Part shown: positions 1 through 8,735 of the stretch, one piece after another
Layout: each line of letters starts with the position of its first letter
How positions within the stretch are numbered: position 1 is the first letter of the stretch
Assembly (NCBI GenBank): GCA_025349905.2
Contig: MU624673.1
Coordinates: 1-32,645 of the forward strand
Direction of reading: 5' to 3'
Source of the DNA: Blastocladiella britannica
Lineage: Eukaryota; Blastocladiomycota; Blastocladiomycetes; Blastocladiales; Blastocladiaceae
Length of the DNA stretch: 32,645 nt
Translations under genes and position numbers: made by a program
The notes under the pieces: generated by a model
Told to the model about the DNA's origin: nothing
The model's input: only the letters and a program-made list of their open reading frames with translations
The model's database searches: none

Positions 1-66
1 CCCCCTTCTACCTTCCAACTGGGCTTATACCCCACCCTCTCTCGATTTGCCTTTTCTTTTGGCATG

Positions 67-87
67 CCTGTACAGCATTTGTACAGG
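67..87. repeat. Perfect inverted repeat upstream of the cobT-like gene
   Basis: The arms CCTGTACA and TGTACAGG flank the 5-nt spacer GCATT, giving a perfect 8-5-8 inverted repeat about 95 nt upstream of the ATG at 181. Its size and place suit a dimeric transcription-factor site or a small hairpin in the 5' UTR. The dyad is seen directly; any role is inference. Confidence 0.5.
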
Positions 88-180
88 ATCGAGATCACGT
101 TGTTTCAGCTCTTCCCCCATTTCCTTGGATTTCCAGATTGGTTGTGACAGGCGTGCAGTGAATAGAAAAAATAACACTCA

Positions 181-1454
181 ATGACCACCATCTCGAAGTC
201 CGACGCGCGCGAGCACCTGCTCAACAAGACCAAGCCCCCCGGTTCTCTGGGGCAGTTGGAAGCATGGGCCGAAAAGCTGATTCTGGTCCAACAGACTTTA
301 CACCCACGCGTCGATCGCACGCGCGTGGTACTTTTTGCGGCCGACAATGGTCTGGCGCACCTGTCGCAGTACCCAAAGCAAGTCACGCGCGAAATGCTGC
401 GCAATGTGGCCGAGGGCGGGGCGGCCATCAAGTCCGTGCTGTTTATATATATATATATATATCAATGAGCGTCATAACTAATTTATATGAACTCAGCTGC
501 CTGTGCCGGGCCCACGGCATCGACCTCCGGGTCTCGGACCTGGGCGTGGACCTCCCGCCCGACGCGCGGTATGCGGCGATTGACCATTTCCGGCTACTAG
601 ACCACGGCACTGCCACGCCAACCACGACCACCACGTCATCGCCCTCTTTACCGGACATGGCAGCTGGTCAGCAGCGTATACCCGCCATGGACCCAGTGGC
701 ATTCAGCTACGCGCTGTCGCACGGCCGCAAAGCGCTGCACGCTGCCCGTGCCGACAGCGTGCAAGTGCTCGGGGTTGGCGAGCTCGGGATCGGTAACTCG
801 GCGGTAGCTGCAGCGTTGTTGGCGGCGGCCACGCACTTGCCAGCGTCGCGGACTACGGGTGCGGGGACGGGAGTTGCGGGTGATCGACTAACGGCCAAGA
901 TCGACGCGGTGCAGGGCCTGGTGGACGCGTGGCGGGACTTGATTCCCAATGTGCCGTTGAAGGCAACCATGCCCTTGGATCAACAACAAGTACCGGACGC
1001 AACGATTGTAGACCACCGGTGGGCGGCGGTCGCGCAGACTCTTGGCGACTTGGAAATCACTGCCATGGCGACCGTAGTTCACGAAGCCGCGCGGTCCTCG
1101 TCGTCCCGGATCCTGGTGGTCGTGGACGGGTTCATTTCCCAGGTGGCGTTGCTGTATGCGCTGCTCATGTACCCGGCCGACGCGGTGGCGATGGTGACAG
1201 TATCGGTGATCTCGCACTGCTCGGCCGAGGCGCCCGGTACGCTGTTGCTGCAGACGTTGCGTACGGCAGCGGTGATGCGGGGCGTGGCCGAGGAAGACGC
1301 GGACGCGTGGACGCGGCCCATGGGTAGCTGGGAGATGCGGCTGGGCGAAGGGTCGGGGGCGGCACTGGTGATTCCGCTGCTCAAGTCGGCGGCGGCGGTG
1401 GCCAGTGATATGGCCACGTTTGCTGGGGCCGGGGTGAGCACTGCTTCGTCTTGA
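181..1454 (+). CDS. cobT: CobT-like nicotinate-nucleotide:dimethylbenzimidazole phosphoribosyltransferase
   Basis: Two exons, 181-431 and 497-1454, encode 402 aa. The 65-nt intron begins GTCCGT and contains a TA repeat; splicing restores GGAAIN followed by a leucine-cysteine-arginine helix. Family landmarks run in order: KPPGSLGQLE (residues 18-27), GGAAIN (79-84), GELGIGNS (178-185), a GTG motif, and RLGEGSG near the C terminus, where Glu368 matches the catalytic glutamate of bacterial CobT. These enzymes transfer phosphoribose from nicotinate mononucleotide to 5,6-dimethylbenzimidazole or a related base, making the alpha-ribazole phosphate used as the cobalamin lower ligand. The protein is about 50 residues longer than bacterial CobT, mainly through a threonine- and alanine-rich insert around residues 118-140. 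The intron and the fungal neighbours argue against bacterial contamination. No other cobamide gene lies in the window, so the true substrate base is unknown. Confidence 0.88.
444..462. repeat. TA dinucleotide microsatellite in the cobT intron
   Basis: About nine TA units lie inside the predicted intron 432-496. The tract is noncoding and likely to vary in length. Confidence 0.8.
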
Positions 1455-1515
1455 TTGCATAAAATCGCTCTTCAAATTTGACGACCAAACCAAAACCAAC
1501 CATAACCTAATAACC

Positions 1516-1941
1516 ATGGCATCCGAGGCACAAGCGCAAGCCGGCGAGCTGCAGGGCAAGCTGCAGGACCTGAACCGGCAACTGATGACGGTGCGCACCC
1601 AAATGGCGGTCAAGGACCGCGAGCGCAAAGTGGGCGAGATCCAGCTGCGCGAGCTGGCGGCCGCCGGCGCCCAGACCAACACCTTCAAGTCGGTTGGCAA
1701 GATGTGCGCTTTCTTTATTCGTTATACGGTATACGATCGATCATTTAATTTTAAATATACCAGGTTCCTACAAGTGCCCAATGCCGGCGTACGGTCCGAG
1801 CTCGAGCTTAAAGGCGCATCCCTCTCCGACGACGTCGAAGTGCTGGGCAAGAAGCTGGCGTTCCTGGAGCGACAGGTCAAGGATTCGCAGGAGGGTTTGA
1901 AGGAGGCCGTGGCGGCCATGTTGCAGGCGTCGGCTTTGTAG
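1516..1941 (+). CDS. PFD1: Prefoldin subunit 1
   Basis: Exons 1516-1703 and 1764-1941 encode 121 aa, close to the usual length of prefoldin beta subunit 1. An N-terminal helix, a central hairpin carrying VGKMFLQ (the family has VGRMF at this place) and a C-terminal helix with LERQVKDSQEGLKEA form the coiled-coil hairpin typical of the family. Prefoldin is a cytosolic heterohexamer that passes nascent actin and tubulin to the CCT chaperonin; an actin gene begins at the other end of this window. The 60-nt intron 1704-1763 is a multiple of three and has no in-frame stop, so only family comparison shows that it should be removed. The ATG lies 61 nt after the stop of the preceding gene on the same strand. 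Confidence 0.9.
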   Translation: MASEAQAQAGELQGKLQDLNRQLMTVRTQMAVKDRERKVGEIQLRELAAAGAQTNTFKSVGKMCAFFIRYTVYDRSFNFKYTRFLQVPNAGVRSELELKGASLSDDVEVLGKKLAFLERQVKDSQEGLKEAVAAMLQASAL

Positions 1942-2185
1942 AAAAATGAACTTTCCACTCCTCCACCTCGTCCACATTGCGATCAACAGTCAAGGTTGAT
2001 GATAATAGAGAGTCGATTTGGAAATGCAAAATACACGCGCGCGCGCCGCCAGGAACAAGCTCAGAAGAAAAAAAAATAAACAAATGGTTGTGCGCACGGA
2101 ATGAAGGTAAAAAGAGGGAGGGAGGATTTGCATACAACAGCGCGAGGAAGAAAGAAAATGCAAGTCGAAAAAGAAACAGACGCCT
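1942..2185. other. Convergent 3' intergenic region
   Basis: This 244-nt purine-rich gap separates the 3' ends of prefoldin (+) and the zinc-finger gene (-). An AATAAA hexamer at 2075-2080 could be the prefoldin poly(A) signal. No gene is seen. Confidence 0.5.
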
Positions 2186-5100
2186 TCAATGACTTGCAGC
2201 GCCATGACTCCGGTGGTCGTCAGGCACTGGCAGCCCATACTGGGCCGGGGGTAATGTCGAGTCGCAGTGGTACATGAGTGGGCCGGATGGTGGCGGTGAC
2301 GACAACGACGACGGGTTCACCGTATTACTTGCTGCAGCTGCTGCTGATGCCGCCGCCGCCGACGCTGCTGCTGCCGCCGCAACGTGCATCGCGTACGTCT
2401 CGAACGGATAAGGGTGCGCGATCATGTACCCGCTGTCCGACAGGAACGGCGTTTCCGACGATGCCGCGGGCGAAAGGAGTGCGTCGGCGCCAATGATGGT
2501 CGGCGACTCGGCCAGAGGCGAAGGTACAGCAGCAGCCGCGGCACTGGCAGCAGCGCTGGTCTCCTTTTTCGCGCGCTTCTTGCGCTCCCCTGTCGCTCCT
2601 GCCGCTGTCGGCTTCCTGGCGTTCTTGCGCGGCTTCGAGATGGGCGCGCCAGCGGCCTGCAGCGCCGCCTGCGACTGTTGGTCCACCAAGTACTTTGGCA
2701 GCTCCTGTGCGGGCAACCGCATAGTCCCGTCAGCGACCAACGACGACGCCGTGTCCGCGGACGATGACCCCGGCATCCCGTCGCGGTCCTGCTCGATCTG
2801 GCGCACCAGGGCAAGGCACTCGGGCGACGCCTTCAAGTGCTTGTCGAGCGCCGACTCGCGCGAGAACCGCCGCGTGCACGCGGGCGACGGGCATGCAATG
2901 GGCCGGCTCGTGGACGTCACCGTGTGCACCTTGTGGTGGCGAATCGCATCGTGCTTGCGCGAAAAGGCCTTGGTGCAGTGCGGCCATGTGCACACGTACG
3001 GGCGTTCTAAAATTTTTGTTTTCCAACAAGGTGATGAGCAATCAGTGTCTGTGTACAAATAAGAAAAAATAGAGCGTACCTGTAGAGTGCGTGCGCATGT
3101 GGCTCCGCAAGTTGAACTGGCGCGTAAAGACCTTGCCGCATACCTACCAATTCAAAAGGATCTTATGTCAGTTATTGTGAAGTGTAAAAAAAAAAAATGA
3201 GAGAGGACGCACCTCACACGGGAAAATCGTCATGGCCTCGCCTCCGTTGAGAGGGAGCGCCTGGGGTGCTTGTCCCGTGGCGGCGTTTCCAGGCACAAAC
3301 AAGTACTCGCCGCCCTTGAGCATGAACGCCTCGGGATCCGACGATTCGCCGCTGCCAACCGGCACCCGGTCCACGGCCAATGTCGGGAGCGATTGTTGTA
3401 GCTGTTGTTGTCCCTCGTCCTCGCCATCGTCCTCATCGTCGTCGGCGCCGGCCGAAAGCTCGGTCTCGGACCGGGGGGCCGCCGGTCCCTGCGGCGGGAA
3501 TGATGGTGCGCCAGGAGACCCGGCCGCAACGCGATGAATAAGCGACACTTTGCGAGTGCGCGCTGGTTTTGCGCCATATGCACCGGAAACCGGAACGGGT
3601 TCTGGTCCAGGAGCCGATAGCGCTGCGGCGGCGGCGGCGGCGGCGGCATGGGTGGTTGCCAGCGGGCTGCTGCTGGACGCGGACATCGAGATACCAACTT
3701 GTCCGGCCGCCACCGACGATGGCGGAAGCGGATACGGGAACATGGCAAGGGTGGGCGACGACAACACCTCGCTGCCATGGCCAAACAAGAGCGACTGCGA
3801 CCCCATTGCACCAGGGTGCATGTACTGGTGCGGATGGTGGTGGTGGTGCGGATGGGAGAACTGCATCGTGGAGGCATTGTTTGGTGACAGCGACGAGTGG
3901 GCCGAGCCGCTTGCTCCCGTTGCCGCGGTCATGATAGCGCCGGCTGGGGTGGACATGCGCCGGTAATCGAGCGACGACAGCGGGTCGTCCATGTGGAACG
4001 ACTGCGTGGTTACGGGATCGAAAAAGCCCGACACGCCATTGACGCCCGGATCAGCAAGCGAGCCAGGGACCACAATAGTAGCGGTTGTCGTTGGTTGAGA
4101 GAAGCTACCACTACTTGGGTGTCGCAGATACTGCTGCGGATGAGGTGGAAAGATGGAGTGCGCACTGGCAGCGTCCCAGCCGCGCATCTCGTCGAGCGCC
4201 GGCAGCATGGCGTCGGTGTGTGCGGGCGACATGGACGAGCCCGTGGCCATGAGCGGGTGCATCAGCTGCTGCTGGTGGTGCTCTTGGCTCGACGCAGGCA
4301 TGCTGTAGAGCATCCGTGGGTCAATGGTGACATTGCTGGCGCTGCCGCCGCCAGCAGTCGTGCCCGCCATGTCGTCCATGCCGTCTTCGCCGGTTACGTC
4401 GCCGGTGCTGGCGCCCATGGACCGCGAACTGGCCGACTGCGACGACCCGGAGGTGCCAGTGCGCGAGTGGTGGGCCGAGTACCCGTCCATGGACATTGGC
4501 AGTTGCTGCTGCTGTTGGAGCTGCGGATGCAGGTGGTGCTGCATTGCGTACTTTGCGCCGACGGTCCACGATGGTGTAAGCGAGCCCGAAGCGTGGTCGT
4601 ACGTCCAAGCGGTTGGATTGGGTTCCGCTGGCACTTCGTTTGGGTGGAGGTGATGCATCGACGAAGCAGACGCTGGCTGCTCCATGGGAGCAAACGATCC
4701 AGTGGTGGGCGTGCCCGGGTTGAGCAGCGCAAAGGCGTCCGCTAGCGGAGTCATGGGGATGTTACCGCCGCCGCCGCCGCCATAGTACGGTGCCGCCATG
4801 GGAACAGAAGTCGCAACAGAAGCAGCGGCAGGATGAAACTGGAACGGATCCATGGCGCCGGGTGCCATCATGGGCGAGTATCCGACCAGCGGATGGGATG
4901 TGCGCCGTGCCATTGCTGCCGCGGCAGCGGAAGGTCCCGCCACGGCAAAGTGCGGCGAGATGGGGGACGGGTGGCTGTTGGTATCGTAAGCGCCGCTCGC
5001 ATAGAACGGGTAGGTGCTGCCCATTGGAGGATGCTGGTGGTACGTCACTGGGTGCTGGAGGTACATGCCCGGCGGTGCGGGGGACATGGGCAGGGGCACG

Positions 5101-5753
5101 GCGGCGGCGGCAGCGGCCAGAGAGGCCGAGGTGAGGGATGATGGGGTCGGGAACTATGTTTAAAAAAAATAGGCGTCAATTTCAAAAGAAATGGGCGAAT
5201 GATGACGCGGATGAGTGTGTTTTGGATTTTGTTTCTGTTTTCCGTTTCGTTCATGTTCAGCTGGGCGCCGCCTCCGCCTCACTTTCTTCATCATGAATTG
5301 GAGGGGAGCAACGGTCGAAGCGGTGCTGGTGGTGGTAGTGGAGGTCCAGCCAAAACCAAAAGAAAACAAGCACTAGCACACTGCCAGCCATGACATGACA
5401 TGGGCACTGTTTTTTTTCAGGTTTTTCTCCACACCACCAGGCCTCAGACCCAGAGCCAGGTACAGAACCACGGAAAACATATGAACGAATCCATAACAAA
5501 TGAAATGAATATATAACAGTACCACTGCAGAACAATCCAACTGCCGTCCCACTTGCGGTGATGGGACCAGAATTGGGCCCAGCGGTGGGGGTAAAGCCGA
5601 TGTCGACGACAGCGGCTCGGTCGGCGACGTTAATGCCGTGGACACGGTCAAACGCGACGCCGCGGCCATGGCTCGACGGACGCGCAGCGGCGACGACGAG
5701 TCGGCCGGTGGAGTCGGGCCCGTGAGGGTTGCTGAGTAGTGTTTATTTTCCAT
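2186..5753 (-). CDS. Swi5/Ace2-like C2H2 zinc-finger transcription factor
   Basis: The best model has four exons read on the minus strand: 5753-5553, 5153-3213, 3143-3080 and 3006-2186, all phase-compatible, for 1008 aa. Most of the protein is low complexity, rich in Ser, Ala, Pro, His, Gln and Met, as in fungal activation regions. Three zinc fingers sit near residues 713-799. Finger 1 (CEVCGKVFTRQFNLRSHMRTH) is assembled across two introns, finger 2 follows a TERPY linker, and finger 3 ends His-x6-Cys rather than His-His. A C2HC third finger after two C2H2 fingers, with an FxRxxNxRSH finger 1, resembles yeast Swi5/Ace2; Crz1 is a second possibility. It should bind DNA in the nucleus. Exon 1 and the 399-nt first intron are the least certain: exon 2 opens directly after a CATAG acceptor and has no ATG of its own near its start, so an upstream exon is needed. 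An Ala/Lys-rich tail follows the fingers. Confidence 0.78.
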
Positions 5754-6258
5754 CGGTTACTTGTTGTTTTGTTGTTTTGTTTGCTTTTGATTGGTGATTG
5801 TGCGTGATAGGATGAGGGGGCTGCAATTCTTGTAGTAGACTCGCGCGAGGTGTGTGGTGTGGTGAGGGAAAAGAAGGAGGGGAGCGAGAGTAAACACTGC
5901 AATGAAAGGGAGGGAAAGAGAAGTTGTTTTTGTGTGTATGCGTCTGATGGATGATATTACACGGCATGCAAAATATTATGGATGGATGAGAGAGAAGATT
6001 TTTAAGACAGCGCAGTCCAGTCCTCGGCAGACGGTCCTTTTGCACGCACGAGAGAGAGCGGGGCAGACGCCGGCTTCATAAGAAATCACCGAAAAACACC
6101 ACAGCCCTTTTGCTTGCGTACGGCGCCGCCACACTGCGACTTTCGCGAACTGATCAATCGATCGCCCCAAACAAAAACTTGAAATCCTTCATCTTACATT
6201 TTGCAAAAAAAAAAAAAAAAAACGAGGACGGAAAATTAAAATGAACAAGCGGGCGAGA
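5754..6258. other. 505-nt gap: 5' region of zinc-finger gene and 3' flank of VPS27
   Basis: The sequence is AT-rich with pyrimidine runs on the minus strand and an 18-nt poly(A) tract near 6205-6222. Minus-strand open frames here are low complexity and lack coding-like third-position bias, so I call no gene. It probably carries the promoter and a long 5' UTR of the zinc-finger gene and the 3' UTR of VPS27. Confidence 0.45.
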
Positions 6259-8481
6259 TTAAATGTCAATCAGTGGAGGTACATCCTTGGCTTGCACGGG
6301 CGGCGACGCTGGCGCTGGCGCCACCGGGGGCTGCTGCGGATGTTGCGGCGCATAAACCGGCGTGCCACCATACTGCGCTTGGGCCGCCGCCGGCGGTGGC
6401 GATGGAGCGTACTGGTGCTGCGCTGACGGCGGTGGCGGGTACGGGCCAGGAGGGTGGTACATGCCACCGGGCGGCCCTTGAGGTGGCGGATACTGTTGCT
6501 GTTGCTGCTGCTGCTGAGCTTGAGGCGGCGGCGTGGGTGTATATCCATACGGCGGCACAGGCTCACCACCTTGGGGCGGCGGACCGTAAGGACCCATCGG
6601 AGGAGCCATGGGAGGAGCCATGGGAGGAGGAGGAAGGGGAGTGGATCCAGCAAAAACGCCCTGAGGCGGCTGAGCATACTGCGGACCGCCAGGCATAGGA
6701 CCGTACGTCGAAGGCGGAGGAGGAGCATGGTACGCGCCGTACGATGCGGGCGGCGGCGGCGCAGCTCCAGCGAATGGGCGCCCCGCCGCAGCCATGCGCG
6801 CGCGCACCTCGTCCTCGTACCGGCTCATGGCCATGGCCATACGTTCAACCGCCTCCTCGAGCGCGCGGTGCTCGCCCAGCGCCTCGTGCACTTGCGCAAG
6901 CACCCGAGGCTGGGCAGCGGCCACGCGCGCATGCACTGCGCCGTACTCGCGGTGCGATACCAGCGCATGGGCTGCTGCTGCGGCTCCGAGGGGTTCCAGC
7001 CGGGCCATGGCCGCCGAAAACAGCGCAATGGTCTCGGTCTCGTCTGCCGTGAGCCCTTGCTGCTGCTGCTGAGCTGTCTCCACTGCAGTCGTTGCCGTCG
7101 GGGGCTGCGACGGCACTACGGCGGCGGCGGATGGAGCGGGCGGCGCCGACGACATGCCGGGCACCGCTGCGTAAATGGAAGAGCCGGACATCGACGCCGA
7201 CGACAACCGGTCGCGGTACACGGCGCGCGTCGACGGCGTGCGCGACTCGGCCAGCTTCATTTCCGCCAGCGATTCCGCAATCGCCGCAGCAAGGTCCGGG
7301 TCCTCCTCTTCTTCTCTTGCCGGCTCGGACACGCGCGCGCGCACTGCGGGCTGCTGCGACCGCACAGCTGGTGCCGGCTGGCTGACAACGGACGAAATGG
7401 GACGCGAGAGCGGGCGCGAATCGTTGGCGTCGGCCAGCGATTCGGCGATGGCGCGGGCCAGATCGTCTTGCTCCCGACGCGCCAAGGCTGCCGCCGCTGC
7501 AGTGGTAGCACCAGTAGTCCCAGAGGTGCTGTCCGTGGGCACGCGCGATCCACTGCCACGACCACCACCGCTAGCCGACGTGGGGGCCAAAGGCAATGCC
7601 GGCTTGCCGCCACGCTCGTAACACCCGTCACACACGCGCACGGGAGTCGGAATGCCCAGGTGCGGGAGCGGCAGCGATCGGGCCGAGCAGTTGTTGCACA
7701 TGGTCAGCCCGCACGCGCGGCAGTGGTGCTTGCGGTTGGTGAACGAGAACCCGGCGCGGCACCGCTCGCAGTCCACCGAGTCGGTCCACACGGCCGGGGC
7801 CAGCGTGTCGATCATGGCGTCCGGGTTGATGGCGCCCGAGTGCAGGGGGTCGTCGTCGTCGCCCTCACCATTTCCACTACCGGTCGAAGCCGGGAACCGC
7901 ACGCCGCTGGCTTTTGCCGACGCATAGACCGAGTACATGTTGTCCAGGTGCGGTTTCCCACGGAATGCGATCGCCCATGACTGGATCAGCCGCAGAGTCA
8001 GCGACGCCACCACGGGCGGCAGCTGGCCCGACGAGGCGTCGCGGGCCATGGACCCGAGCTGCGACGCAAAGTCCACCGCCGCCACCTCGCGGCAAAAGTG
8101 CTCGCCGCCGTTCTTGATGGCCAGGTCGGTGAGCTTGAGGGCCAGGCGCACCACGTTCGGGTTGCTGTGCATTAGACGCCGCTTGAGGGCCGCCGCTGCC
8201 AGGTTGGGCGCGACCAGCTTGCCGCGGATCACGTCGCACAGCTCAAAGTTGAGGGCCAGGTCGGGCTCGCCGTCGGGCAGCAGCTCGGATGTGGCCTTTT
8301 CTATTTAATATATATTTGAGTTAGTTTAAGCTGCTTGTAAATGAGCTATGAGTCGGTCGGTCGGTCGGTCGGTCGGTCGGTCGCTTATGGCCACCAATAA
8401 ATTGAAATAAAGGATTCCAAGAAAAATGGACAGAGCGCACGTACCGACGTCAATGTCGAACTGTGATTTGGACGAGAACAT
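6259..8481 (-). CDS. VPS27: VPS27, ESCRT-0 endosomal sorting subunit
   Basis: Exons 8481-8445 and 8300-6259 encode 692 aa. The 37-nt first exon gives MFSSKSQFDIDV and joins in phase to EKATSELLPDGEPDLALNFE, the start of a VHS domain (about residues 1-150). A FYVE zinc finger follows at about 184-245, with its RKHHCRACG phosphoinositide-binding motif. Two ubiquitin-interacting motifs lie near 289-304 and 344-360, each with a core close to LAxAIAESL. A helical GAT-like segment, a Pro/Gln-rich tail and a terminal clathrin box (LIDI, the last four residues) complete the Vps27/Hrs layout. The protein binds PI3P and ubiquitinated cargo on early endosomes, pairs with Hse1 and recruits ESCRT-I and clathrin. 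Its 144-nt intron holds a TCGG repeat. The gene is head to head with the ankyrin gene, 254 nt apart. Confidence 0.95.
8353..8380. repeat. (TCGG)7 tandem repeat in VPS27 intron
   Basis: Seven uninterrupted TCGG units, with partial units on both sides (8352-8383), lie inside the predicted VPS27 intron 8301-8444. They do not affect the coding sequence and may vary between strains. Confidence 0.85.
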
Positions 8482-8735
8482 TTTTTCTTCTGTTGGACGA
8501 GAGTGAATTATACGTGGCAGCACCTTGAAAAACTTGGAAGAGAATACAGCTTTTCCCATTCAAAATCGATTTCACATCCAATCCACACATGGACAGTGGT
8601 AACCAATCCAAACCTTAGGTTTACTATATTCTCAAATTATCTGTCGTGGCGGGGCTACTGCAGCTTCCCTTTTCTTTCATTCTAAAAAGAGAGAGGATCA
8701 AACAATTTTACTTCGGATCCGTGACATAAAGAAAA
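8482..8735. promoter_or_regulatory. Divergent promoter between VPS27 and the ankyrin gene
   Basis: These 254 nt lie between the start codons of two oppositely transcribed genes and must hold both promoters and both 5' UTRs. The sequence is AT-rich with no long open frame. No individual element is recognised. Confidence 0.5.

Noticed and set aside
888..1700. 270-codon minus-strand frame over cobT and prefoldin
   Set aside because: It crosses an intergenic gap and has no family resemblance; both plus-strand genes are supported by conserved motifs.
5160..5552. Possible coding sequence inside the first intron of the zinc-finger gene
   Set aside because: Open frames here are short with poor codon bias; the flanking exons already join in phase.
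6454..7980. 508-codon plus-strand frame antisense to VPS27
   Set aside because: Arg/His-rich shadow of an unmistakable FYVE/UIM gene on the other strand.
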